This document shows, piece after piece, positions 35,873 to 45,954 of a stretch of DNA of 64,000 nucleotides. Origin of the DNA: CAVVAL01 sp963742725 (GTDB taxonomy: Bacteria > Actinomycetota > Actinomycetes > Mycobacteriales > Cryptosporangiaceae); the NCBI GenBank assembly GCA_963742725.1, contig CAVUMX010000001.1, positions 1,550,001 through 1,614,000 of the forward strand. The letters run 5' to 3'. The translations under genes and the position numbers were made by a program. The notes beneath the pieces were generated by a model that saw only the letters and a program-made list of their open reading frames with translations, was not told where the DNA came from and did not search any database. Position 1 is the stretch's first letter. Each line of letters starts with the position of its first letter.

Positions 35873-37422
35873 GGGGCGGTCCCTTCTTCGTCCTCCAGCG
35901 CGGCGCCGGTCATGTACGAGCCGAGTTCTACGGGCGTGACGCTGTTCGGGTCGAGCGTCGCGACGATCCGTCCGCGGAGCATGACCTTGAGGCAGTCGGA
36001 CAGGCCGAGCAGCTCCTCCAGGTCGGCGGAGATCAGCAGTACGGCGAGCCCGGCGGCGCGTGCGTCGCGCAGTTTGTCCCAGATCAACGCCTGCGCGCCG
36101 ACGTCCACACCGCGGGTGGGATGGGCGGCGACGAGGACGCGCGGCGTGCCGCTCATCTCCCGTCCGACGATGAGTTTCTGCTGGTTGCCACCGGAGAGCG
36201 CGAACGCGGGGGCGTCAACGCTCGGGGTCTTCACGCCGTACTCGGTGACGATGCGCTGGGTGTCCTTGCGGGCGCCGCGCTTGTTGATGAGCCAGCCGCG
36301 GGCGCTCGGTGGACGGGTCTGGTGGCCCAGAATCCGGTTCTCCCAGAGCGGCTGGGTGAGCAGCAGGCCCTGGCGGTGCCGGTCCTCGGGGATGTAGCCG
36401 ATGCCCGACTCGCGCCGGCGGATCGTCGGCCAGTGCGTGATGTCCACGTCGTCGAGGAGGACTGTTCCGGTCGCGGCCTTACGGAGGCCGAGGATCGCCT
36501 CGACCAGCTCGACCTGGCCGTTGCCCTCGACGCCGGCGATGCCGACGACCTCACCGGCACGGATGTGCAGGGTGATGTCGGCGAGCAGCGTGCGGCCGGT
36601 GTCGGACAGCAGCGCCACGTCCCGGACGTCGAGCATCACCTTGTCCGTGACCGTCGACGCCCGTGTCTCCGGCGTCGGCAGCTCGCCGCCCACCATCAGG
36701 TGCGCGAGCTCGCGGGTCGTCACGGACTTCGCGTCCACCGTGGTCACGGTCGTGCCCTGGCGGAGGATCGTGATGCGGTCGGCGACCCGGATGACCTCGT
36801 CCAGCTTGTGGCTGATGAAGATCACCGTCAGGCCCTCGGCGCGCAGCTCGGCGAGGTTGTCGAACAGCTCGTCGACCTCCTGCGGCACCAGGACGGCCGT
36901 CGGCTCGTCCAGGATGATCACCTTCGCGCCGCGGTAGAGGACCTTGAGGATCTCCACCCGCTGCCGCTCGCCGACGCCCAGCTGCTCGACCAACTTGTCC
37001 GGTTCGACGCCCAGGCCGTACCGGTCGGACAGCTCGACGATCCGCTTGCGCGCCTTCCCGGTGTCGAGCCGGCCGGGCAGGCCGAGGACGACGTTCTCCA
37101 GCACGGTCAGGTTGTCCGCCAGCATGAAGTGCTGGTGGACCATGCCGATGCCGGTCTTGATCGCGTCCGTCGGGCTGCGGAACTTCACCTGCTCGCCGGA
37201 GACCGCGATCGAACCGCTGTCCGGCTTCTGCATCCCGTACAGGATCTTCATGAGCGTGGACTTGCCCGCGCCGTTCTCACCGCAGACCGCGTGCACCTCG
37301 CCCTGGTTCACGGCCAGGTTGACGTCGTGGTTCGCGACGACGCCCGGGAACGTCTTGGTGATGTCCCGGAGCTCCACAGCGGGAGCGACGGCGGGCGGTG
37401 CCGCCGGTGCTTCGGTTGTCAT
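35869..37422 (-). CDS. Nucleoside ABC transporter ATP-binding protein (NupO type)
   Basis: A 517-residue double-cassette ATPase. The first cassette has Walker A GENGAGKSTLMKILYG, signature LGVGERQRVEILKVLYR and Walker B VIILDEPTAVLVPQE. The second has the degenerate GVEGNGQVELVEAI in place of Walker A and LSGGNQQKLIVGREM, as in sugar/nucleoside (RbsA/NupO) transporters, where the second site is partly inactive. ATG 37422 with AGGAG upstream. It follows the lipoprotein gene after an 87-base gap containing a very stable hairpin. Confidence 0.94.
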   Translation of the reverse strand: MTTEAPAAPPAVAPAVELRDITKTFPGVVANHDVNLAVNQGEVHAVCGENGAGKSTLMKILYGMQKPDSGSIAVSGEQVKFRSPTDAIKTGIGMVHQHFMLADNLTVLENVVLGLPGRLDTGKARKRIVELSDRYGLGVEPDKLVEQLGVGERQRVEILKVLYRGAKVIILDEPTAVLVPQEVDELFDNLAELRAEGLTVIFISHKLDEVIRVADRITILRQGTTVTTVDAKSVTTRELAHLMVGGELPTPETRASTVTDKVMLDVRDVALLSDTGRTLLADITLHIRAGEVVGIAGVEGNGQVELVEAILGLRKAATGTVLLDDVDITHWPTIRRRESGIGYIPEDRHRQGLLLTQPLWENRILGHQTRPPSARGWLINKRGARKDTQRIVTEYGVKTPSVDAPAFALSGGNQQKLIVGREMSGTPRVLVAAHPTRGVDVGAQALIWDKLRDARAAGLAVLLISADLEELLGLSDCLKVMLRGRIVATLDPNSVTPVELGSYMTGAALEDEEGTAP

Positions 37423-37453
37423 GGTGGCTCCTGGTGACGGTGCGGGTAGATCA

Positions 37454-37492
37454 CCCGAGCGCCCGCGTCCGAATCGGACACGGGCGCTCGGG
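37454..37492. terminator. Intercistronic hairpin between BMP lipoprotein and ATPase genes
   Basis: Nineteen-base arms, CCCGAGCGCCCGCGTCCGA at 37454-37472 and TCGGACACGGGCGCTCGGG at 37474-37492, pair with one mismatch around a one-base loop. The hairpin lies in the 87-base gap after the lipoprotein stop (37510). Such structures typically cause partial termination or protect the upstream mRNA, giving more binding protein than transporter. It would be one of the strongest hairpins in the window. Confidence 0.8.
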
Positions 37493-37509
37493 GTTGGTAC
37501 CTGTGACGA

Positions 37510-38565
37510 TCAGGCGCCGGGCTTGGCCGGAACCGTGATCTTCCCGTCCACGATGTCCTTCTTCGCAGCGTCGATCTTGTCCTTGATGTCATCGATGTAG
37601 CCACCGCTGGAGGCGTAGTCGATGCCGCCGGTCTTCAGGTCGTACGTCTGCACGCCCGAGGGCTTCGAGCCGTCGGTGAACTTCTTGATGACGTCGAAGA
37701 CGCCGACGTCGACCCGCTTGATCATCGAGGTCAGGATGACCTTCTGCTGGTCGGGCGTCGCCGTCTGGTACTGGTCCTGGTCGACGCCGATGGCCCAGGT
37801 GTCGGCCTTGCCGCCGGCACGCGCCTCGACGACCGCGTCGAACACGCCGTTACCCGACAGGCCGGCCGCGTGGTAGATCACGTCGGCGCCCTTGTCGAGC
37901 ATGCCCTTCGCGGCGACCTTGCCCTTCGCCGGCGCGGCGAAGCCGCTGAAGTCCGGCGGCGAGCTGAGGTACTGGATCTCGATCTTGATGGCCGGGTCGA
38001 CCGACTTGACGCCCGCGACGAAGCCCGCCTCGAACTTGCCGATCAGCTCACCCTTGACGCCGCCGACGAAGCCCACGTGCTTCGCCTTGCTCTTCAGCGC
38101 GGCGGCGACACCCACCAGGTAGGACCCCTGCTCCTCCGCGAAGAGGATGTTGGCCACGTTCGGGCCGGTCGCAGCGGCGTCGTCCACGATCGCGAACGTC
38201 GTGTCCGGGTTCTCCCCGGCGATCTTCTTGATGTCGTCCGAGTACTTGAAGCCGACCGCGATCACCGGGTTGAACCCGGCCGACACGAGGCCCTTCAGCT
38301 TGTCCGCCCGGTCGGTGCCCTGAGCGTTCGGGCTGGCCTCCTCGGTGGCTACCTTCAGTTCGTTCTTGGCCTTGTCCAGGCCGGTCGCGGCGGAGTCGTT
38401 GAACGACTTGTCGCCACGGCCGCCGATGTCGTATGCGAGGCCGACCTTCACGTCGCTGGTCTCAGCGCCGCTGTCGGTCGAGTCCTCCGTGTTGCCACAT
38501 GCCGCCAGGGCCATCGCACCAACTGCGAGTACGGCGGCCCACTTCATCCCACGCGCTCGGCGCAA
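37510..38565 (-). CDS. BMP-family nucleoside-binding lipoprotein
   Basis: A 351-residue extracytoplasmic receptor (PnrA/BmpA family). The signal peptide ends in the lipobox ALAAC, so Cys about 23 is lipidated. The mature domain starts VKVGLAYDIGGRGDKSFNDS, the family signature, and includes FAIVDDAAATGPNVANILFA and VIYHAAGLSGNGVFDAV around the ligand. The start TTG 38565 has a strong GGAAGGAG six bases upstream, better than the internal ATG 18 bases later. It is the first gene of the seven-gene operon, and its promoter lies in the 38566-38979 gap. Confidence 0.94.
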   Translation of the reverse strand: MRRARGMKWAAVLAVGAMALAACGNTEDSTDSGAETSDVKVGLAYDIGGRGDKSFNDSAATGLDKAKNELKVATEEASPNAQGTDRADKLKGLVSAGFNPVIAVGFKYSDDIKKIAGENPDTTFAIVDDAAATGPNVANILFAEEQGSYLVGVAAALKSKAKHVGFVGGVKGELIGKFEAGFVAGVKSVDPAIKIEIQYLSSPPDFSGFAAPAKGKVAAKGMLDKGADVIYHAAGLSGNGVFDAVVEARAGGKADTWAIGVDQDQYQTATPDQQKVILTSMIKRVDVGVFDVIKKFTDGSKPSGVQTYDLKTGGIDYASSGGYIDDIKDKIDAAKKDIVDGKITVPAKPGA

Positions 38566-38979
38566 GACGATCTCCTTCCCCAGTGCACCGCCCCACTGCA
38601 GTGCAGAACGTTGAGAGCGTAATCCCCGTCCGGAGAGCTACCCGGGTCTGACAGGGGGTCGTCACCGGACCGTGATCACACCGCGACGACGCAGGTCACG
38701 GCAGCCTGACGAGGCGGCCCCCGGCCTCGCGTCCGAGAGTGTGAGGCCTCCGACCCGGCCTCCGCGTCGTGCAGGTCTGACGAAAGAACCCCCGCGCGGC
38801 CGGCAGACTATGTCCCTCACGCTGAGTCACGGCGACCGACTGTGACTTAGTTATCAGGGCATGTCTGGTCAGTCACACCCCAGGTAACCAGGCGCGACGG
38901 GCGGCATAGCATCAGCCTGTTTGGGCTCGTCTCGCGCGCGCCCAGGACCTGCCAACGACAGTCACGGAGGCGTGTCACC
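38566..38979. other. Divergent regulatory region between nucleoside operon and sdhCDAB
   Basis: These 414 bases hold no credible gene. Outward promoters for the lipoprotein (minus strand) and sdhC (plus strand) must both lie here. An AT-richer patch at about 38838-38892 (TGTGACTTAGTTATCAGGGC region) is the likeliest sdh promoter zone, and a GC-rich part follows. I see no riboswitch-like fold and no convincing palindromic operator. Confidence 0.6.
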
Positions 38980-39390
38980 GTGCCCAGCGCCGCACCCACG
39001 TCCCGCCGTCCGGCGGGGACGCTCTACCGAGGGCGTGAGGGAATGTGGTCGTGGGTGGCCCACCGGGTCACCGGCGTCCTCATCTTCTTCTTCCTCTTCG
39101 TCCACGTACTCGACACGGCGCTGGTCCGCGTCTCGCCCGACGCGTACAACGCGGTCATCGAGGCGTACAAGAACCCGGTCATGAACCTCATGGAGGTCGG
39201 GCTGGTCGGCGCGGTGCTCTACCACGCGCTCAACGGCCTGCGGGTGATCGCCGTCGACTTCTGGGAGCGCGGTCCCCGCTTCCAGCGGCAGATGCTGTGG
39301 GCGACGATGGCCGTCTGGGTCGCCGTGATGGTGCCGGGCACCTACTTCATGCTCGCGCGCACGGCCGCCGAGCTGTTCGGGAGCAAGTGA
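38980..39390 (+). CDS. sdhC: Succinate dehydrogenase cytochrome b subunit
   Basis: A 136-residue three-helix membrane anchor that binds heme b and quinone. The first helix, WVAHRVTGVLIFFFLFVHVL, carries the conserved His-Arg and a candidate heme His, and LYHALNGLRVIAVDF precedes the third helix. The start GTG 38980 follows GGAGG at about ten bases. It overlaps sdhD by one base (TGATG). As the first gene of sdhCDAB it anchors complex II in the cytoplasmic membrane. Confidence 0.93.
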   Translation: MPSAAPTSRRPAGTLYRGREGMWSWVAHRVTGVLIFFFLFVHVLDTALVRVSPDAYNAVIEAYKNPVMNLMEVGLVGAVLYHALNGLRVIAVDFWERGPRFQRQMLWATMAVWVAVMVPGTYFMLARTAAELFGSK

Positions 39391-39788
39391 TGAGCACCGC
39401 CATCGAGGCCCCCCGCGCGCCGCGCACCCGTTCCCGCACGAACTTCGAGCTGTACGCGTGGATGTTCATGCGCCTGTCCGGGCTGCTGCTCGTGATCCTG
39501 GTGCTCGCCCACCTGTTCATCATGAACATCGTCGACGGCGGCGTGCACCGGCTCGGGTTCGCGTTCGTCGCGGGCCGCTGGGCGTCCCCGTTCTGGCAGG
39601 TCTGGGATCTCGCGATGCTCTGGCTCGCGCAGCTCCACGGCACCAACGGCCTGCGCGTGATCATCAACGACTACGCCCAGCGTGACGGCTCCCGGTTCTG
39701 GCTGAAGATGCTGCTCTACACGGCGTCCGCCCTGGTGATCGTCACCGGCACGCTCGTCATCTTCACGTTCGACCCGAACATCTCCTGA
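39390..39788 (+). CDS. sdhD: Succinate dehydrogenase hydrophobic membrane anchor
   Basis: A 132-residue second anchor subunit. Three helices are seen (MRLSGLLLVILVLAHLFIMN, WQVWDLAMLWLAQLHGTNGL, LLYTASALVIVTGTLVIFTF), with His in LAHLF and LHGTNGLRVIINDY as heme and quinone contacts. ATG 39390 overlaps the sdhC stop. Thirteen bases separate it from sdhA, with AAGAGG as ribosome site. Confidence 0.92.
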   Translation: MSTAIEAPRAPRTRSRTNFELYAWMFMRLSGLLLVILVLAHLFIMNIVDGGVHRLGFAFVAGRWASPFWQVWDLAMLWLAQLHGTNGLRVIINDYAQRDGSRFWLKMLLYTASALVIVTGTLVIFTFDPNIS

Positions 39789-39801
39789 AGAGGTCCTGGC
39801 T

Positions 39802-41567
<1,766 letters not shown>

Positions 41568-41568
<1 letters not shown>

Positions 41569-42281
41569 TGATCTCTTCGGTCACCCTGAAGATCCGGCGC
41601 TTCAACCCGGAGCAGGACACGGAACCGCACTGGGAGTCCTACGAGGTCGACGTCCAGCCCGGCGACCGACTGCTCAACCTGCTCATGACCGTCAAGGGCT
41701 ACGAGGACGGGACCCTCACGTTCCGCCGCTCGTGCGCGCACGGCATCTGCGGATCCGACGCGATGCGGATCAACGGCGTCAACCGGCTCGCGTGCAAAGT
41801 GCTCGTCAAGGACATCGTCCGCAAGGACGGCGACACGATCACCGTCGAGGCCATCAAGGGACTGCCCGTCCTCAAGGACCTCGTCGTCGACATGGAACCG
41901 TTCTTCGACGCGTACCGGCAGGTCAAGCCGTTCCTCATGACCACGGGCAACGAGCCGACCCGCGAACGCCTCCAGTCGGCCGAGGACCGGGCCCGGTTCG
42001 ACGACACCACCAAGTGCATCCTGTGCGCGGCCTGCACCACGTCCTGTCCCGTGTACTGGAACGACGGCGCCTACTTCGGGCCCGCCGCCATCGTCAACGC
42101 GCACCGGTTCATCTTCGACTCGCGCGACGAAGGCGCCGACGAGCGGCTGGAGATCCTCAACGACGCCGAGGGCGTGTGGCGCTGCCGCACCACGTTCAAC
42201 TGCTCCGAGGCCTGCCCCCGAGGCATCGAGGTCACCAAGGCCATCCAGGAAGTGAAGCGGGCGCTGCTCTTCCGCCGCTGA
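41568..42281 (+). CDS. sdhB: Succinate dehydrogenase iron-sulfur subunit
   Basis: A 237-residue electron-transfer subunit. The [2Fe-2S] ligands are in RRSCAHGICGSDAMRINGVN (and Cys of LACK), and the [4Fe-4S]/[3Fe-4S] ligands in CILCAACTTSCP and CRTTFNCSEACPRGIEV. ATG 41568 overlaps the sdhA stop. A family B palindrome begins 18 bases after the stop and probably ends the operon transcript. Confidence 0.97.
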
Positions 42282-42298
42282 CGCCCTTGCTGCGGTTT

Positions 42299-42338
42299 GG
42301 GCGATGTTTCGGTCGCTATAGCCACCGAAACATCGCCC
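42299..42338. repeat. Dispersed palindromic repeat family B, copy 2
   Basis: Perfect 15-bp arms (GGGCGATGTTTCGGT at 42299-42313, complement at 42324-42338) with a 10-base loop CGCTATAGCC. It lies downstream of sdhB and upstream of the AbiEi/DUF559 gene, and likely works as the sdh terminator. Compared with copy 1 it has a compensating change (C to G, G to C) in the stem, which preserves pairing. Confidence 0.9.
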
Positions 42339-42431
42339 GGAGCGTTGGTCGGTTGTCCACAGTGGCGCTCGCTGTCCACAGATTCGCGTTGGCATCTGGC
42401 CAGTGGCCTCATTTTCGCCAGCCTTGAGGGT

Positions 42432-43469
42432 ATGGATGACGAGCTTGATCCCGAGGACTGGCTGGAACTGGTCGAATGCCAGGCTGGCGCCGTCAGCCGT
42501 GCGCAGGCCGTCGCCCGCGGAATATCGGACAACGGCATCCGCGCGCACGTCAGCGCCGGTCGATGGCAACGTGCCGCGAACGGCGTCTTCTACACGTTCA
42601 CCGGCGTCCCGCCGCTGACCGCACGACACTGGGCGGCGCTACTGCACTGTGGCGGCGGTTCCGTCCTCAGCCATGACACCGCCGCAGCGCTCTGGGGGCT
42701 CGTGGATCCGGATCCCGACGGGCCGATTCATGTCACGACGGCCCGGTCGCGGCTGGCCGGCCAGCGGCTCGGCATCGTCGTTCACCGGCCGCGGCGCTCG
42801 GTCGTTGCCGTGCGCTCCCCTCCGCGCACCGACGGCTGCACCACCGTGCTCAGCCTCCTCAGCCAAGTCCGGCGCCCAGATCAGGCGCTCGGTCTCATTA
42901 CCCGGGCCTGCCAGCGTGGGGTCACTGATCCTGATGCGCTGACGACAGCCGTCGCGAGCCGCCCGAAGCAGCGCTGGCGACGGTTGCTGCTCGAGTCGCT
43001 CACCGACGTGAGCAAGGGTGCCGAGTCCGTGTTGGAGCTGAGGTATCTCCGCGAGGTCGAACGAGCGCACGGCCTTCCGACAGGCCAGCGCCAGCGCAAG
43101 GCCGGCTCGACACGCCAGGACGTGCACTATGACGGCCTTCGCACCACCGTCGAACTCGACGGGCGACTCGGTCACGCGGACACTGCCGGTACGTGGCGGG
43201 ACATGGCCCGCGACAACGCAGCGACTCTGCGCGGCGAGATCACGTTGCGCTTCGGCTGGGCCGACGTGACGAGCCGGCCGTGTGCGGTCGCCGCTCAGGT
43301 GGGCACCGTCCTGCGCGCCGCTGGTTGGAGCGCGCGGCTTCGCCAGTGTGGACCGGCCTGCGGTGTGGGCGATCTTTCGGTGGCTATAGGCACAGAAAGC
43401 TCGCCCAAATCGGGGCTGTCTGATGTCCGAACGGCTAATTGTCGGGTATCAGCTGGCGGCGGAGAGTAA
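42432..43469 (+). CDS. AbiEi-antitoxin-like / DUF559 endonuclease-like protein
   Basis: A 345-residue protein. The N-terminal part (about residues 8-60, LVECQAGAVSRAQAVARGIS) is the AbiEi-type winged helix, and the middle (about 60-200) continues that antitoxin-like fold. The C-terminal VELDGRLGHADTAGTWRDMA region is the DUF559/Vsr-like restriction-endonuclease fold. Relatives usually end shortly after a Cys-x-x-x-Cys tail like RQCGPACG; here the frame runs on 33 residues through a family B palindrome (43366-43407), so the natural end seems to have been overwritten. The start ATG 42432 is preferred over the frame extending back through palindrome copy 2. Role unknown, possibly defence-related. 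Confidence 0.8.
   Translation: MDDELDPEDWLELVECQAGAVSRAQAVARGISDNGIRAHVSAGRWQRAANGVFYTFTGVPPLTARHWAALLHCGGGSVLSHDTAAALWGLVDPDPDGPIHVTTARSRLAGQRLGIVVHRPRRSVVAVRSPPRTDGCTTVLSLLSQVRRPDQALGLITRACQRGVTDPDALTTAVASRPKQRWRRLLLESLTDVSKGAESVLELRYLREVERAHGLPTGQRQRKAGSTRQDVHYDGLRTTVELDGRLGHADTAGTWRDMARDNAATLRGEITLRFGWADVTSRPCAVAAQVGTVLRAAGWSARLRQCGPACGVGDLSVAIGTESSPKSGLSDVRTANCRVSAGGGE
43366..43407. repeat. Dispersed palindromic repeat family B, copy 3 (inside coding end)
   Basis: TGGGCGATCTTTCGGTG (43366-43382) and CACAGAAAGCTCGCCCA (43391-43407) are complementary except at two positions (43394 and 43400), with loop GCTATAGG. It is the most decayed of the three copies and lies within the last codons of the AbiEi/DUF559 gene, encoding the segment GDLSVAIGTESSP. 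Confidence 0.85.
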
Positions 43470-43473
43470 CTGC

Positions 43474-44625
43474 ATGGTCACGCCACGGATCGCCGTCGTG
43501 CTCGCCGTTCTCGTCGCGATGGTCGGCGTCGGGAGCCCCGCCCACGCCGACTACGGCGAGCAGCCGCACGACACCTGGACGGTCACCGGCGGGCAGGTCT
43601 ACGCGATGGCGAGGCTCGGCACCAACGTCGTCCTGGGTGGGACGTTCACGGGATTACGGTCGCCGGCCGGCCTGACGGTCGCCCGGTCACGGATCGCACT
43701 GGTGAACGCCACCGACGGGGCACCGGTCCCGACGTGGAATCCGGGTGCGAACGCCACGGTCCGGGCACTCGCGACGGACGGTACCCGCCTGTTCGTCGGC
43801 GGCGCGTTCACGACGATCGGCGGCGTCACACGATCCCGGCTCGCCGCACTGGTCGCGGCGACAGGTGCGGTCGACGGCGGCTTCCGCGCGGATGCGTCCG
43901 CTGAGGTCAGAGGGCTTCTCGTGAGCAACGGCAAGCTGTATGCGGGCGGCCTGTTCACGGCGGTTTCCGGACGGCAACGGCTCCGGGTCGCCGCCGTATC
44001 TCCCACGACGGGCGCGTTGGACCTGGCGTGGGTCCCAGCGGCGAGCTGGGCGGTCAACTCATTGGCGGCCGTGCCGGGCACGACGTCGATCGTCCTGGGC
44101 GGCGAGTTCGCGACGGTGTCCGGGCAGGCGCGGAAGTTCATGGCCATGGTTCACCGGGACACCGGGGCGGTACTTCCCTGGGCTCCCCCGCCGGACTGCA
44201 CCGACAGCGCGAACCCGTGCATCGTCCGGTCGGTCGCGGCCACGTCGTCGCTGATCTACGGCGCCGTCGGCGGCCCGGGCGGACGGCTCTCGGCCTGGCG
44301 CGTCAGCAACGGCACCCGGGCCTGGAGCAACTACGGGGACGGGGACGTACAGGTCGTCGAGCTGTCCGGCGACACGGTCTATGCCGGCGGGCACTTCGCG
44401 CCCCAGTTCGGACGGTCCGGCGGCACGGCGGCCACCCGTCACATGATCGCGGCGATGAACGCGACGACCGGCGCGCTACGCCCGTACAACCCCGTGGTCG
44501 CCGGCGGGAGCGGCGTCTGGGCGATCCGCGCCGAGGCGGACGGCCTGCGCATCGGCGGCGCGTTCACGTCGGTCAACGGCGACACGACGGTCCGTGGCTA
44601 CGCCGTCTTCCCGGTCTCGGTCTGA
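43474..44625 (+). CDS. Secreted beta-propeller (delta-60 repeat-like) protein
   Basis: A 383-residue exported protein. The signal peptide MVTPRIAVVLAVLVAMVGVG is cut near AHAD. The mature part is made of about six repeats of the form VGGAFTTIGGVTRSRLAALV...TGAVDGGF, e.g. GGTFTGL, GGAFTTI, GGLFTAV, GGEFATV, GGHFAPQ, GGAFTSV at intervals of 45-65 residues, which fold as propeller blades. No catalytic residues can be recognised; a structural or binding role is likely. The start ATG 43474 is preferred over a frame opening at 43423, which would put a polar tail before the signal peptide. Confidence 0.82.
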   Translation: MVTPRIAVVLAVLVAMVGVGSPAHADYGEQPHDTWTVTGGQVYAMARLGTNVVLGGTFTGLRSPAGLTVARSRIALVNATDGAPVPTWNPGANATVRALATDGTRLFVGGAFTTIGGVTRSRLAALVAATGAVDGGFRADASAEVRGLLVSNGKLYAGGLFTAVSGRQRLRVAAVSPTTGALDLAWVPAASWAVNSLAAVPGTTSIVLGGEFATVSGQARKFMAMVHRDTGAVLPWAPPPDCTDSANPCIVRSVAATSSLIYGAVGGPGGRLSAWRVSNGTRAWSNYGDGDVQVVELSGDTVYAGGHFAPQFGRSGGTAATRHMIAAMNATTGALRPYNPVVAGGSGVWAIRAEADGLRIGGAFTSVNGDTTVRGYAVFPVSV

Positions 44626-44647
44626 CCCGTTGCCTGTTGTTGCAATA

Positions 44648-44665
44648 GTCCAATCGATTATGGAC
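44648..44665. promoter_or_regulatory. Inverted repeat upstream of secreted protein gene
   Basis: GTCCAATCGATTATGGAC has GTCCA/TGGAC arms flanking the palindrome AATCGATT. It is AT-rich relative to its surroundings and ends 30 bases before the ATG at 44696. It could be an operator or part of the promoter. Only symmetry and position support it. Confidence 0.35.
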
Positions 44666-44695
44666 GGTGGCCAGGGACGCCAATAACCTGCCGCG

Positions 44696-45796
44696 ATGAT
44701 TCGACGGATTCTCGCCGGCGTCGCCGTGTTCGGTGCCGCCCTGCCTCTCTATCTGGTGCCGTCTTCCTCGGCCTCGACGGTGGATTGCACCCCACCGCCG
44801 CAGAACAGTGCGGCGTATTACAGCTTCGTTCATTCGTACCGGGATGACTGTGCGACCAACAAGAACTACGACCGCACATTTCCGGATGTGACCGTTTCGC
44901 GGCTCGTGGACGGGCGGAACCGGTTGTCCGTGACCACGTCGGCGGCCCTCGGCGGCGCCGTCGCCTCGCTGAAGGTCAACGACAAGGAGTTCATCGCGAG
45001 CGGCGGCTACGGCTCGGCGTTCCAGTACGCGTTCCACGCCTGGGACGAAGGTGGTGCGGCTAGCGAGTGCTACAACCCGACGCAGGGTGGCGCCAGCATC
45101 GACACGAAGGACTCGCAGGCGCCGTACCACTCGAACTCGTCGACGACCGCGCTCTACACGATGAAGAAGGCGACGGCCCGGACGATCCGGACCGGCGCCC
45201 GGCCGGCGATGTTCATGACCAGGGCAGACACGAACCCAGGATACGGCGGCTGTTTCGCCAGGGACCATCAGCCGGACACGTCGCCGTTCAACCAGGGCCT
45301 TTCCCCGTACTGGCTGGACGCGGACGTGCAGCTGGATCACGGAATTCCACGGTTGGACAACGTGATTCGGATGTCGTCGGTTCTCACCTCGGACGACACG
45401 GACAAGGATCACTTCGACGGAGTCCTGGTCGCGTACCTGCAGCGCGACTTCAGCGAGGCGTTCTCCTACGACCCCGCCACGCAGCAGCTGAAGAAGGCGC
45501 CGAACCCGACGTTCGCCAGCGCTGATCCGATCGCCCGCTGCACGGTGCGGGGCGACTACTGCCTCGGCATCTACATCCGGCCGTCGGTTCGCGCCACCGG
45601 TGCGTACTACTACTCCATGACGCGCCCGCCGATCCCGTACAACGGCATGCTCGGCGAGGACACCCTGCAGGTCGACTACCCGACCAAGGACGTCCGCAGA
45701 GGCGACAAGCTCAAGTACGAGATGTACGTCGCCGTCGGCAACCGCGATCGGGTCGCGGACAGCATCCGAGCCTTGAGCGTCCACCACCAGAACTGA
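44696..45796 (+). CDS. Secreted protein of unknown function
   Basis: A 366-residue exported protein with signal peptide MIRRILAGVAVFGAALPLYL, cut near SSAS. The mature part is rich in beta-strand-like sequence: VASLKVNDKEFIASGGYGSA, then AFHAWDEGGAASECYNPTQG and an aromatic ATGAYYYSMTRPPIPYNGM. The pattern recalls galactose-mutarotase-like beta-sandwich proteins, but I cannot identify catalytic residues, so this is only a suggestion. Several cysteine pairs fit an extracellular location. An inverted repeat lies just upstream. Its 3' end faces a tandem repeat array. Confidence 0.7.
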   Translation: MIRRILAGVAVFGAALPLYLVPSSSASTVDCTPPPQNSAAYYSFVHSYRDDCATNKNYDRTFPDVTVSRLVDGRNRLSVTTSAALGGAVASLKVNDKEFIASGGYGSAFQYAFHAWDEGGAASECYNPTQGGASIDTKDSQAPYHSNSSTTALYTMKKATARTIRTGARPAMFMTRADTNPGYGGCFARDHQPDTSPFNQGLSPYWLDADVQLDHGIPRLDNVIRMSSVLTSDDTDKDHFDGVLVAYLQRDFSEAFSYDPATQQLKKAPNPTFASADPIARCTVRGDYCLGIYIRPSVRATGAYYYSMTRPPIPYNGMLGEDTLQVDYPTKDVRRGDKLKYEMYVAVGNRDRVADSIRALSVHHQN

Positions 45797-45856
45797 CAGC
45801 TACTGCCCGGCGCCGGCTGGCGAGCATCCGCTCGTCGGCCGGCGCCGCGCTGTTCC

Positions 45857-45954
45857 GGGCCGGCGCTCTGTTCGGGCCGGCGCTCAGTTCCGGGCCGGCG
45901 CTCTGTTCGGGCCGGCGCTCAGTTCCGGGCCGGCGCTCTGTTCCGGGCCGGCGC
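45857..45954. repeat. Tandem 17/18-bp repeat array between convergent genes
   Basis: Six copies start at 45857, 45874, 45892, 45909, 45927 and 45945. Two unit types occur: GGGCCGGCGCTCTGTTC (17 bases, or 18 with a second C) and GGGCCGGCGCTCAGTTCC (18 bases). Each contains the palindrome GCCGGC, so the transcript can form many small hairpins. A seventh, diverged unit begins near 45838. The array ends exactly at the stop of the minus-strand gene. Confidence 0.88.

Noticed and set aside
42297..42431. Earlier start for the AbiEi/DUF559 protein
   Set aside because: The upstream frame is open only because it reads through palindrome copy 2 (GDVSVAIATETSP). The protein family begins near MDDELDPED at 42432.
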